Of a stretch of DNA of 48,837 nt, positions 25,528 through 34,745 are shown one piece after another; position 1 is the stretch's first letter, and the number at the start of each line of letters is the position of its first letter. This DNA comes from Nitrososphaerales archaeon (GTDB lineage Archaea > Thermoproteota > Nitrososphaeria > Nitrososphaerales > JANXEG01): contig JANXEG010000002.1 in the NCBI GenBank assembly GCA_025058425.1, positions 1 to 48,837 on the forward strand, in the 5' to 3' direction. The notes beneath the pieces were generated by a model. The model ran no database searches. It had not been told where the DNA came from and saw only the letters and a list, made by a program, of their open reading frames with translations. Both the position numbers and the translations under genes were made by a program.

Positions 25528-26690
25528 GCGAAGATCGATTCATGCAGGTTCTTATAGGCCCCCAACATCCCGGTTCAGGCCACATGCGCTTTATAGTGAA
25601 GATGGATGGTGATATCATCAACGAATTCGAACCCGATATAGGGTATGTTCATAGATCGGTTGAAAAGATCGCAGAGAGTAAGAGATACATCCAGATAGTA
25701 CCATTGGTCGAAAGGCCGACATTGGCCGATACTGCCAATACCAATCTTGGCTATGTACTCGCTTTAGAGAAGTTATTAGGTATCGATGCCCCTCCAAGGG
25801 CACAGTACTTGAGGACACTTCTGGCTGAAATAAATAGGATTCATAGCCACTTGTACGGTTTGGGGATACATGGGATAATGTTAGGTTCATCGACCGTATT
25901 CATGTGGTGCTTTGCTGATAGGGAGATATGGATAGAACTCGCCCAAGAGCTTACTGGAGCAAGAATCACATACTCATACATCATACCGGGGGGTGTAAGG
26001 AGGGATCTTCCCGATGGGTTTGGTGGAAAGATCTCTAAAGCTGTAGCTTACATGGAGAGGAGGTTGAAGGATTATGAAAAGATATTCATTAACAATCCGG
26101 TCGTAACGGCGCGGCTCATCGGTATCGGCACCATTAAGAGAGAAGAGGCGATAAGGCTCGGTATAGTAGGTCCTAATCTAAGAGCATCTGGTGTAAAGTA
26201 CGATGTTAGGAAGGTCGAGCCTTACTGCGCATACCCTGAAATGGATTTTGATATCGTCGTTAGGGAAGAAGGTGATGCTTATGCGAGAGTCCTCGTAAGG
26301 GTCGATGAAATCAAGCAGAGTATGAGAATATTAAAACAGATTGTGGAGAAGATTCCTAATGGACCTATACTCAATGAAGCCTACTTAAAGATGATACCTC
26401 CTAGGTTAAGAGAAAGGGCAGAGCAGAAGGGTATGGTCAAGATACCTGCTACATTTATAAATCTAAAACCTCGTAAAGGTGAGGCTGTATCACGTGTTGA
26501 AACAGGTCGTGGAGAAGTCATCTACTATATAGTGAGTGATGGTTCAACGAATCCGTACAGGTTCAGATTCGTTTCACCTTCACTCAGAAATCTGATCGCT
26601 TTTAAATACGTAATGCCGGGGCATAGGTTGGCAGATATACCCGCGATCTACGGTAGTCTAGATTATTTCCCACCAGATGCAGATAGGTGA
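25524..26690 (+). CDS. nuoD: NADH/F420H2 dehydrogenase subunit D
   Basis: The 49-kDa-type subunit (388 residues) that lines the quinone chamber and descends from the large subunit of NiFe hydrogenases. GPQHPGSGH (12-20) and the quinone-contact histidine H43 in GYVHRSVEK are visible, along with ERPTLADTANTNLGYVLALEKLLG and the C-terminal DIPAIYGSLDYFPPDADR. The nickel cysteines of hydrogenases are absent, as expected for a complex I subunit. Confidence 0.94.
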   Translation: MSEDRFMQVLIGPQHPGSGHMRFIVKMDGDIINEFEPDIGYVHRSVEKIAESKRYIQIVPLVERPTLADTANTNLGYVLALEKLLGIDAPPRAQYLRTLLAEINRIHSHLYGLGIHGIMLGSSTVFMWCFADREIWIELAQELTGARITYSYIIPGGVRRDLPDGFGGKISKAVAYMERRLKDYEKIFINNPVVTARLIGIGTIKREEAIRLGIVGPNLRASGVKYDVRKVEPYCAYPEMDFDIVVREEGDAYARVLVRVDEIKQSMRILKQIVEKIPNGPILNEAYLKMIPPRLRERAEQKGMVKIPATFINLKPRKGEAVSRVETGRGEVIYYIVSDGSTNPYRFRFVSPSLRNLIAFKYVMPGHRLADIPAIYGSLDYFPPDADR

Positions 26691-26694
26691 GATG

Positions 26695-27711
26695 ATGATC
26701 ATCGATCAATTGGTCCGATTGATCCTTCTACCCCCAGTCTTCACGATCATCGTATTTCCAGGCCTAATCGCGGTATTGGTAGTAATTGTGTTCTTGATAT
26801 GGCTCGAGAGAAAGATCGCCGCGAAGGTACAATTAAGGTATGGTCCATTATACATATTAAAGCCACTGGGTGGAGTGATACAGACCGTCGCAGACCTTCT
26901 GCGCTACCTCTTCGCTGAAGTTATAATACCAAGGAGGGCCGATAAATTTTCATTCATAATGGCACCGATCTTATCCTTCGGATTCGCCTTCATACCGATC
27001 GCTGCCCTACCGATAAGTTCGAGATACTTTGCCTTTAGAAGTGACCTAAGCCTACTCATAGTACTCGCTTTATTGACTATTGCACCCATATTCATTTTGA
27101 TAATCGGTTGGGCGAGCGATAACAAATTTTCATTCATCGGCAGCTTAAGAGAAGGTTACATGATCATGGCTTACGAAGTACCTCTCTTCCTCTCAGTATT
27201 GGCCATGGCGATTTTGTATAACACGTTGGATATCATAGAGATCGTTGAAGCACAATCGAAGGGGGTCTGGGGCATCATCTTAAACCCATTCGCGGCCTTC
27301 ACATTCTTAATATGCACATTTATGATGACGGCGAGATTTCCATTCGAAATCTCTGAGGCTGAGCAAGAGATCGTGATGGGGCCATTTACCGAGTATAGTG
27401 GGATTATATTTGGGCTCTGTATGTCTTACTCATACATCAAGCTTTACATCTTGAGCCTACTCTTTGCCTATCTCTTCCTTGGAGGCTGGTACCCGATAGT
27501 ATGGCCACTTACGTTGAATCCGATAATGCCCGGGATTATTACGTTGATCAAAGGTTTGATCATAATGATCTTAGGAATATTTTTAAGAAGTGTCTATCCA
27601 AGGTTCCGTATAGATCAGACGTTGAGAATAGGTTGGGAAGGTATGTTCACTCTATCGATAGCTTCGCTCATTCTATCCTTCGCTTTGATAAATTTGGGTC
27701 TGGTGAGGTAG
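26695..27711 (+). CDS. nuoH: NADH/F420H2 dehydrogenase subunit H
   Basis: Membrane subunit H, eight helices, joining the quinone site to the proton channels. Conserved patterns are WLERKIAAKVQLRYGP near 33, LLRYLFAEVIIP, MIMAYEVPLFLSV near 155, and FPFEISEAEQEIVMGPFTEYSG near 215 with the acid-rich loop. An upstream ATG at 26677 lies inside nuoD; the ATG pair at 26692/26695 follows AGGTGA by 2-5 bases and is preferred. The stop is one base from the nuoI start. Confidence 0.93.
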   Translation: MIIDQLVRLILLPPVFTIIVFPGLIAVLVVIVFLIWLERKIAAKVQLRYGPLYILKPLGGVIQTVADLLRYLFAEVIIPRRADKFSFIMAPILSFGFAFIPIAALPISSRYFAFRSDLSLLIVLALLTIAPIFILIIGWASDNKFSFIGSLREGYMIMAYEVPLFLSVLAMAILYNTLDIIEIVEAQSKGVWGIILNPFAAFTFLICTFMMTARFPFEISEAEQEIVMGPFTEYSGIIFGLCMSYSYIKLYILSLLFAYLFLGGWYPIVWPLTLNPIMPGIITLIKGLIIMILGIFLRSVYPRFRIDQTLRIGWEGMFTLSIASLILSFALINLGLVR

Positions 27712-27712
27712 T

Positions 27713-28198
27713 ATGATAGATAATCTGATGATCCCTAAACCTTCCACGATTAAGAGGCATCTAGAAGCGATGATTACCGCTTTAAAGTACATCTTAGCTA
27801 AGAATAGGTTGACATTCAGGTATCCTGAAGTGGTGCAGATACTACCAGAAGGGTATCGGGGGATGATCAAGTTCTATATCGATAGATGTATAAGTTGTAC
27901 ATTATGCGCGAGGATCTGTCCGGCCGATGCGATCAAGATGTATACGGTAGGGGAGAATAAGCTACCGGGTATAAATTACATGCGGTGCATCTTTTGTGGA
28001 TTCTGTGTGGATATATGCCCAAAGGAGGCCTTAGAGTTTAGTAGCATACATGACCTGGCTTACTATACACGTGAAGAGCAGGTACAGAAGCCCATCGAAT
28101 TCTCTAAAGGCCCATCGATACCAACATTTAAAAAGGAGCCGATGAAGCTTTTAGTCAAAGTTGATGAATCGAGGGGGTTAAAGTATGAACATACCTAA
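27713..28198 (+). CDS. nuoI: NADH/F420H2 dehydrogenase subunit I
   Basis: A 161-residue TYKY-type subunit with two [4Fe-4S] clusters (C59, C62, C65, C69 and C92, C95, C98, C102), the N6a/N6b pair that carries electrons from the input module to NuoB. In complexes without NuoE-G this is where FpoF or ferredoxin docks. The ribosome site GGTGAGGT lies in the nuoH end. Its last 14 bases overlap nuoJ. Confidence 0.94.
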   Translation: MIDNLMIPKPSTIKRHLEAMITALKYILAKNRLTFRYPEVVQILPEGYRGMIKFYIDRCISCTLCARICPADAIKMYTVGENKLPGINYMRCIFCGFCVDICPKEALEFSSIHDLAYYTREEQVQKPIEFSKGPSIPTFKKEPMKLLVKVDESRGLKYEHT

Positions 28199-28682
28199 CC
28201 TCGATCTGATCCTCTTTATAACGTTCGGGATCATCGCAATAATTTCATCGATCATCGTCGTTGAACATAGATCGCTCGTCTATGCAGCATCATTCTTAGC
28301 GATACTGGGCATAACGAATGCAGCACTCTTTATCTTACTCGGCTACGCACTCGTAGCATTGTTCCATCTAGCGGTATATGTTGGTGCGGCAGTTACGTTT
28401 ATACTATTCTCGATAACGATGCTCAAGGAAGCACCACTCGCAGATAGACCGACGAGGATCTTGGCAACGATCGTTACCATCTTAATACTCATCACATTTA
28501 CATTGATCCTACTCACTAACACAAATCTCAACATTCCCGCACCTAGCCTCATAGCGAATTATAAAGTACTCGCTACCACTCTCGTCACAAAGTTTTGGTT
28601 CCCCTTGATCATCGCTGCATTAGCGTTGATAGTAACACTTATTGAGGCCATTACCTTAGCTAGAAGGGAGGTGGGCACGTAG
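28185..28682 (+). CDS. nuoJ: NADH/F420H2 dehydrogenase subunit J
   Basis: A 165-residue membrane subunit with five helices. The helix 3 segment LFHLAVYVGAAVTFILFSITML (about 60-81) carries the pi-bulge type YVGA motif of the family. The gene is a single unit, not split in two as in some methanogen fpoJ. GAGGGGG precedes the ATG by about 8 bases inside nuoI. Its stop directly abuts nuoK. Confidence 0.88.
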   Translation: MNIPNLDLILFITFGIIAIISSIIVVEHRSLVYAASFLAILGITNAALFILLGYALVALFHLAVYVGAAVTFILFSITMLKEAPLADRPTRILATIVTILILITFTLILLTNTNLNIPAPSLIANYKVLATTLVTKFWFPLIIAALALIVTLIEAITLARREVGT

Positions 28683-29009
28683 ATGCTAACAGCTACCATG
28701 TTTTTATCGATACCACTTATAATGCTGGCGATCGGTATTTATGGTCTTGTTTCGAGGAGGAATATGGTGAGGATGCTCCTATCTGCTGAAGTCATCTTCA
28801 ATGCAGCGTTACTTGCATTACTCACCCTATCTTCAATTCCACTATACGCAGCTACTCAACTCGATAAACCGGCGATAGGTGGTACGATCGCCCTACTTGC
28901 TATAGGGATTGCGGCCGCTGAAATCGGTGTAGCGATTTCGATAGCGATCCTTCTATTCCAGATTAAGCAACATATCGATGTTTATGAATTGAAGAAGTTT
29001 AGGGGGTGA
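28683..29009 (+). CDS. nuoK: NADH/F420H2 dehydrogenase subunit K
   Basis: Small three-helix subunit of 108 residues homologous to MnhC of Mrp antiporters. The two membrane glutamates of the proton path are visible: in MLLSAEVIFNAALLALL near 35 and AIGIAAAEIGVAISIAI near 78. GGAGGTG precedes the ATG by 8 bases, spanning the nuoJ end. Confidence 0.92.
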   Translation: MLTATMFLSIPLIMLAIGIYGLVSRRNMVRMLLSAEVIFNAALLALLTLSSIPLYAATQLDKPAIGGTIALLAIGIAAAEIGVAISIAILLFQIKQHIDVYELKKFRG

Positions 29010-29013
29010 TGGG

Positions 29014-30552
29014 ATGATCGTCTTAGATACTCCTTGGCTCTTCTCTACAGTCCTCGTTCCATTTATCTTCTCATTGATCATGCCATTCCTTGAGAAGAGG
29101 ACGAATGTGAAGGTGGTAGCTGCTGTAAGCACACTTACACTACTGTACTCATTAGCGGTCATAACCCTACTTATGCTACGTTATGGATTGAGTAAGGGTA
29201 TCATCGATCCCTTACACTTCCGCCACGATCTGATCGGTTCGTTAACGATGCTCCTTGATAGCGTAAGTGGACCGATCGCATTCTCCATAGCTCTGGTAAC
29301 GAGCTTTGTAGCGATATACTCACTACCATACATGAAGCATAGGTTCGAAGAGATGGAGAAGGAGGGTATTCATCCACCTTCATGGGGCATTTACTATATG
29401 CTCTACGTGATGTTCTCAGCGGCGATGCTGGGTACAACACTTTCAACGAACCTCATTCAATTCTACATATTCTTAGAATTGACACTGATCCCGAGCTTCT
29501 TACTCATAGCCTTCTATGGGTATGGTGATAGGGTTAGAATCGCGATCATGTATCTAATCTGGACGCATGTGGGAGCCCTCCTCTTCCTACTGGGGGTCGT
29601 AGCGATAGGCTTCACAACCAAGGTATTCGATATATTAAATGTTGATGCACTCAAGTTTAACGTAGGTATTGGTGAAAGGCTCAAAGATCTAACGGTCCCG
29701 GTAGCGATAGCTCTGATGATAGGCCTATTCGTCAAGATGGCCGTATTCGGTGTTCATATATGGCTTCCATACGCCCATGCCGAAGCGCCCACGCCCGTTT
29801 CGGCACTATTGTCTCCAAACCTGATCGGTATCGGAGGCTACGGTCTGATAAGGATCGTCTACATACTATTCCCAGATACCTTCAATACAGCTTCACCATA
29901 CCTCATAGCTTTGGCTCTAATCACGATAATCTATGGTGGGTTGATGGCTTTGGCTCAAGATGACTTCAAGAGACTCCTTGCATACTCGAGTATAAGCCAG
30001 ATGGGCTACATACTATTGGGGATTGCAAGTTTGACATTCTTCGGCATCACTGGGGCAGTAATTCATTATGCTACTCACGCGGTCGGTAAAGCCGTCCTCT
30101 TCATGGTCGCCGGAACTATTATAGTTCAAGCACATGGCCTTAGGAGTATAAGTAAGATGGGCGGTTTTGCTACGGCGATGCCGATTACAGCCAGTTTGGC
30201 ATTGATCGGTTTCATGCACATCACCGGATTACCACCGACACTCGGGCTTTGGAGTGAGGTATTGATCGTCTGGGGTGCAATCGGTAAAGTCCTTACCACA
30301 TCGTTAATCATCCTATTGGTATTCGTCATAGGCCTTACGATAGGGATAGGTATATCGGCAGCCTATGCCTTCCTCACGATGAAGAGGATATTCTTCGGAC
30401 ATCCACATGAGCACCATGTGAAGGTTACCGAGGGTAAATGGGATATATTGATACCCATCATCATAATCGGTATCGCTGGTTTGATATTATTCTTCTATCC
30501 AGCCTTATTTATCGATCCACTTCGCCACTTTTACGATTCGTTGAGGGTATAA
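29014..30552 (+). CDS. nuoM: NADH/F420H2 dehydrogenase subunit M
   Basis: A 512-residue antiporter-like subunit with 14 helices. The helix-5 glutamate is E155 in FYIFLELTLIPSFLLI. The channel lysine lies in LFVKMAVFGVHIWLPYAHAEAPTPVSALLS near 238, and later features are GKAVLFMVAGTI near 352 and GLPPTLGLWSE near 405. It translocates protons. Here M precedes L, the order found in thaumarchaeal complex I operons. A good ribosome site (GGGGTGAT) precedes the ATG. Confidence 0.94.
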   Translation: MIVLDTPWLFSTVLVPFIFSLIMPFLEKRTNVKVVAAVSTLTLLYSLAVITLLMLRYGLSKGIIDPLHFRHDLIGSLTMLLDSVSGPIAFSIALVTSFVAIYSLPYMKHRFEEMEKEGIHPPSWGIYYMLYVMFSAAMLGTTLSTNLIQFYIFLELTLIPSFLLIAFYGYGDRVRIAIMYLIWTHVGALLFLLGVVAIGFTTKVFDILNVDALKFNVGIGERLKDLTVPVAIALMIGLFVKMAVFGVHIWLPYAHAEAPTPVSALLSPNLIGIGGYGLIRIVYILFPDTFNTASPYLIALALITIIYGGLMALAQDDFKRLLAYSSISQMGYILLGIASLTFFGITGAVIHYATHAVGKAVLFMVAGTIIVQAHGLRSISKMGGFATAMPITASLALIGFMHITGLPPTLGLWSEVLIVWGAIGKVLTTSLIILLVFVIGLTIGIGISAAYAFLTMKRIFFGHPHEHHVKVTEGKWDILIPIIIIGIAGLILFFYPALFIDPLRHFYDSLRV

Positions 30553-30555
30553 TCT

Positions 30556-32667
30556 ATGAACATATCCGAGGTCATTGCCCATCTAACATGGTTAGCACCA
30601 TACATTGGGGCTGCATTATCACTTTCATTATCGGCCTTAAAGTTTGAAAGGGCCAGAGATTACGTCGCCGTCACTACACTCTTCCTCAGCGCACTTTCAT
30701 CCACGATAATTCTACAAGAAGTTCTGAGCAGTCGTGAAGGCTTCTTACATTATTCCTACCCTTGGATTCTAACACTCAATATCACGGTCGGTGTTTACAT
30801 CGATACATTGGCCGCATTTATGTCTCTCATAGTCGCCTGGCTCTGCTTCTTAATAGGGTTTTATAGCTTAAAGTATATGGAGGGTGATCCCGGACTTACT
30901 CGGTACTGGTTCTTCTTTAACTTCTTCACCGGAAGTATGCTCCTCTTGGTTTTGGCAGATAACCTCATACTTATGTTCATCGGATGGGAAGGGACTGGTT
31001 TAGCCTCTTATGCGTTAATAGGCCATTGGTATAAGGATGAAGAGGAGAAGTGTGTGGGCGATCCCGGTAGGGTTGCGCTCGGTACATCTATGCTCTTCAC
31101 ACCGAGCCACAGTGGTGTAAGGGCTTTGATATTTACAAGAATCGGTGATGTCGGTTTTATAATCGGTATAATCATACTTTACATGATCGTCGGTACCGTA
31201 AGTATACCTGAAATTGCGAAGAATGCCGAATTATGGGGGAGATGGTTAGCAGCTAGAGGACTACTCCTACCATTCTTACTACTATTCTCGTTAGGAGCCC
31301 TAGCAAAGAGTGCCCAATTCCCATTCCACGAATGGCTCGTAACCGCCATGACCGGTCCTACTTCTGTTAGCGCGCTTATACATGCAGCCACTATGGTTAA
31401 AGCTGGTGTATACTTTATGTTGAGATTCTCTCCGATATTCCATCTAATTTCACACCTCGATGGTGTTTATACCTACTTTACGATGATCGCATACATCGGT
31501 GCCTTCACAGCCTTCCTGATGGCATCACAAGCGATTGTAGCACGTGAATTGAAGCTCGTCTTGGCATTCTCAACAGCTTCTCAGCTCGGCTATATGTTCC
31601 TTGCGATCGGGGCTGCAGGCTTAATTCATGAGTTCGTCGAAGGCTTTCTTGCATCTTTTAACCATTTGATGAGCCATGCGATATTCAAAGCATCACTCTT
31701 CCTAGCAGCTGGAGGTATAATTCATACCGTAGAATCGAGATACCTTGATGATATGGGAGGTCTATCGAAGTATATGAGAATAACATTTACCTCAACCCTT
31801 ATAGCGGCTTTGAGCTTATCTGGCTTCCCGCCTCTGATGGGCTTCTGGACGAAAGATACCATACTTGAAGTCGTTAGTAAATCTGGATTGATAATCCCCC
31901 TCATACTAGGGATATTAACCGCCGCTATAACCGCGTTCTACTCGATGAAGGTCGTTTTAAGGACATTCATCACCCCCGCATCTCACAACGTTGAGCATTT
32001 AATGAAGGAGCATAAAGTCCATGAAGCCCATCCGATCATGATGGTGCCCTACACGATCCTCGCATTAACCTCATTAATCGTTGGATCTTTATGGTACTTT
32101 ATAGTCGGTAGTTTGAATAAAGCGATTACGAAGCATATCCTCGGTCTGGAGGAGATCCATATGAAATTCGCAGTCCATCTTGATCCCGTGATCACAACTC
32201 TATCGATATCGATGGTGATCATCGGTATTGGATTGAGTTTCGTTGCTTATACGGGTCCATCGTATGCGAAGCTCATCAACGAATCGTTAGCCACAAGGCC
32301 CCTACTCAGAGGTTTACATAGTTTCCTCTATGATCGATGGTATATAAATCCCATTTACTATAGGATTATAGTGAATGGATTTAGATGGTTCTCAAAGAGC
32401 ATATTCAAATGGTTCGATACATTTATCATCGATAACGTCTATCACGTACTCATACCTAGAGTTACAACTATAACTTCAGCATACACATTTAGAACTGTAG
32501 AAACGGCTGGTATAGATCGGGGTTACAACAGCATTACGGTCAGGATCGCTCTAACCTTTTCAAATATCTTCAGAAGTATTCAAACGGGTAGAGTGAACCA
32601 TTACATACTGATATTCCTCGTAGGATTCGCCCTATTCTTAACCCTAACATTCACGTGGTTGATTTAA
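30556..32667 (+). CDS. nuoL: NADH/F420H2 dehydrogenase subunit L
   Basis: The largest antiporter-like subunit, 703 residues. Helix-5 glutamate E145 in FIGWEGTGLASYAL and the lysine helices ALAKSAQFPFHEWLVTAM and IHAATMVKAGVYFMLR (about 255-292) form the proton channel; LSGFPPLMGFWTKD lies near 422. The C-terminal third holds the long lateral helix and the anchoring helix (about 660-703), as in other NuoL. Only three bases separate it from nuoM and one from nuoN. Confidence 0.95.
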   Translation: MNISEVIAHLTWLAPYIGAALSLSLSALKFERARDYVAVTTLFLSALSSTIILQEVLSSREGFLHYSYPWILTLNITVGVYIDTLAAFMSLIVAWLCFLIGFYSLKYMEGDPGLTRYWFFFNFFTGSMLLLVLADNLILMFIGWEGTGLASYALIGHWYKDEEEKCVGDPGRVALGTSMLFTPSHSGVRALIFTRIGDVGFIIGIIILYMIVGTVSIPEIAKNAELWGRWLAARGLLLPFLLLFSLGALAKSAQFPFHEWLVTAMTGPTSVSALIHAATMVKAGVYFMLRFSPIFHLISHLDGVYTYFTMIAYIGAFTAFLMASQAIVARELKLVLAFSTASQLGYMFLAIGAAGLIHEFVEGFLASFNHLMSHAIFKASLFLAAGGIIHTVESRYLDDMGGLSKYMRITFTSTLIAALSLSGFPPLMGFWTKDTILEVVSKSGLIIPLILGILTAAITAFYSMKVVLRTFITPASHNVEHLMKEHKVHEAHPIMMVPYTILALTSLIVGSLWYFIVGSLNKAITKHILGLEEIHMKFAVHLDPVITTLSISMVIIGIGLSFVAYTGPSYAKLINESLATRPLLRGLHSFLYDRWYINPIYYRIIVNGFRWFSKSIFKWFDTFIIDNVYHVLIPRVTTITSAYTFRTVETAGIDRGYNSITVRIALTFSNIFRSIQTGRVNHYILIFLVGFALFLTLTFTWLI

Positions 32668-32668
32668 A

Positions 32669-34096
32669 GTGTCCGCGCCGATCGAAACTCTGATGAATAC
32701 TTTGGCTGTATTGCTCATAGCCTCTGGAATCATCACACCGACACTCGATTATACATTTAAAAGGAGGTTAAGTGCGTACATCGTCCTTTTCACCATACTT
32801 ATCGCATTATTCATATCGTTATTCTTACTCTACTTGACATACAATTTTAGCGTGTTGCTTTATGATGGTGTAGTAAAGGTCGACTTTTATGGTGCATTTC
32901 TCGCTCTATTGGCTATGATCGGCACATTACTCGTCTTGATCGCATCTATGCATGAAGTAAGAAGATGGAGCACAGGGCCGAGCTTTTACTCCCTATTACC
33001 ATTAACCCTTCTCGGTGTACTCTATACGATCTTCCTTAACGATATAATACTGCTCTTTATAGCATGGACATTGGTCTCTGTTGCTTCATACGCTCTTGTA
33101 GGGATTAAGAAGGATGAAGATTCACTCGAAGGAGCAGCGAAGTACGCTCTGATGGGTATCATGGCGACTACATTTATGCTCTTCGGTCTAGCATTCATAT
33201 ACGGTTTAACAGGCTCGACGAAGATTTCTGAAATGGTTCAATACCTAAAGCCTTTGAGTAACGAACCCCTCTTCCTCATCGGATTCATTCTCTTAATAGC
33301 CTCATTCAGCTTTAAGATCGGGGTTGTACCCTTCCATGGATGGTTACCAGATGTTTACGGTGGAGTACACCCGTCGTTGGTATCGTTTGTAGCTGGTGTA
33401 GTCAAGATAGTCGGTATCGCAGCACTCCTTAGAGTTGTATATCCATTGGCCCAGATAGTAGGTGAGGTGTGGTTGGTGATCTTTTCAATACTCTCGATAA
33501 TCACGATGACCTTTGGGAATATCGCCGCTCTGGTTCAAAGAAATGTCCAAAGGATGATGGCTTACAGCAGTATAGCACATGCTGGCTATATCTTATTGGG
33601 TTTTGTAGCAGCTATAGGTACGGGCTATCTTTATGGCCTTCAAGGTATAGCTCTACATATCTCAACATACGTATTTGCAAAGATAGGGATCTTTGTAGCC
33701 CTCGCATACCTAAGTAGAATGGGTCTAAGGCTAGATCTTGAAGGTTTAGGTGGGTTGAGTAAGAGGATGCCTATAACATCTATATCGATCACGATGCTAT
33801 TATTAAGCCTCATAGGTGTACCGCCATTGTTAGGTTTTTGGAGTAAATTCCCATACCTCTTTTTATCGACGATAGATATAGCACCATGGCTTACATTCAT
33901 CGCGATTGTAAATAGCGGGATCTCGGTAGGTTACTACGTTCAAGTGATAAGATATATGTTCTTTGTAGGGAGTAAAGTAGAAATTGTTGAAAGTATCAAA
34001 GATCCAGAGTTTATAGTGATTCTTATCACTACACTTGCAACGATCATACTCGGTTTAGGGATCGCTCCCCTTATAGCTTCAACTTTGACTTTGTAA
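32669..34096 (+). CDS. nuoN: NADH/F420H2 dehydrogenase subunit N
   Basis: The third antiporter-like subunit, 475 residues, starting with GTG one base after nuoL. Channel lysines are visible in FKIGVVPFHGWLPDVYGG near 215 and AGVVKIVGIAALLR near 247, and GVPPLLGFWSKFPY near 383 is conserved. The helix-5 glutamate of antiporter-like subunits appears to be missing: the aligned stretch reads FIAWTLVSVASYAL with T134 where NuoL has WEGTGLASYAL. It is the last gene of the operon and convergent with S6e. Confidence 0.92.
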   Translation: MSAPIETLMNTLAVLLIASGIITPTLDYTFKRRLSAYIVLFTILIALFISLFLLYLTYNFSVLLYDGVVKVDFYGAFLALLAMIGTLLVLIASMHEVRRWSTGPSFYSLLPLTLLGVLYTIFLNDIILLFIAWTLVSVASYALVGIKKDEDSLEGAAKYALMGIMATTFMLFGLAFIYGLTGSTKISEMVQYLKPLSNEPLFLIGFILLIASFSFKIGVVPFHGWLPDVYGGVHPSLVSFVAGVVKIVGIAALLRVVYPLAQIVGEVWLVIFSILSIITMTFGNIAALVQRNVQRMMAYSSIAHAGYILLGFVAAIGTGYLYGLQGIALHISTYVFAKIGIFVALAYLSRMGLRLDLEGLGGLSKRMPITSISITMLLLSLIGVPPLLGFWSKFPYLFLSTIDIAPWLTFIAIVNSGISVGYYVQVIRYMFFVGSKVEIVESIKDPEFIVILITTLATIILGLGIAPLIASTLTL

Positions 34097-34127
34097 AGAT
34101 GATCTATTAGAAGACTCCTTTTACGTT

Positions 34128-34469
34128 TCATTCGATCAATACAGCATTTATTTGATAAATTTCATCGGTTATTACATTCCCTCTAACCAACTTTCTACGC
34201 CTCTCCCCTCTTCTAACGGATCGTAAACCTACGCCCTTCGTTAATAAAACGTATTTCTTCACACCACCTGATACATCACTTCTCATAGGAAAGCCCGCTC
34301 TATCACTCCCTCCTGTAATCTTGATCTTGCCCTTCAATCCTATCACAGTAGCGTCTACGATATCACCAATCTTCATCCCTAGGAACATTTGGGCCCTCTG
34401 ATCTTTGAGTTCATACGTTGTAGCCTTGCCCGTTTTTGGATCTGAAACTACAAGTTTAAATGTCGGCAA
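34128..34469 (-). CDS. rps6e: Ribosomal protein S6e
   Basis: Small-subunit protein eS6, 113 residues. Family patterns are FKLVVSDPKTGKATTYELK at the start, FLGMKIGDIVDATVIGLKGK, the signature ITGGSDRAGFPMRSDV (about 52-67) and GVGLRSVRRGERRRKLVRGNVI near 79-100. The start is TTG, with a GGTTGGTG ribosome-site-like stretch 5 bases upstream. It lies 31 bases from the convergent complex I operon. Confidence 0.95.
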   Translation of the reverse strand: MPTFKLVVSDPKTGKATTYELKDQRAQMFLGMKIGDIVDATVIGLKGKIKITGGSDRAGFPMRSDVSGGVKKYVLLTKGVGLRSVRRGERRRKLVRGNVITDEIYQINAVLIE

Positions 34470-34570
34470 ACTGCACCAACCTTAAGGTCCCTATACCAAT
34501 ATTTTAACTCTTTTCTCTGAACCTTTGATACACTTAAGAATCTTCTAATCCTTTTGGTTTTTACTCTTTA

Positions 34571-34650
34571 AAGAATTTGAGAATTTGAGAATTTGGCAAA
34601 TATAACATAACCTTTCTTCTTTCTTATTCATATTCTCAATTTCTCAATTT
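34571..34650. repeat. Direct and inverted GAATTTGA repeats upstream of S6e
   Basis: On the plus strand GAATTTGA-GAATTTGA-GAATTT (34573-34594) is followed 36 bases later by the near-inverted TATTCTCAATTTCTCAATTT (34631-34650). The pair lies in the 276-base gap between S6e and the ACR3 gene, about 100-180 bases upstream of the S6e start. It could form a stem in the ACR3 3' end or bind a regulator. Confidence 0.45.
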
Positions 34651-34745
34651 ATATCAATTTATGCTCATCTTATGTTAAAGATGGCTTAACCCATTCAGAT
34701 ACCAAAAGTTTTTCTCATATAAAGGCCTGCTGAGATTTTAAGATC

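Noticed and set aside
22720-34096. Complex I operon damaged by loss of nuoE, F and G
   Set aside because: Eleven-subunit complexes without the NADH module are normal in archaea. All eleven core subunits are intact and full length.
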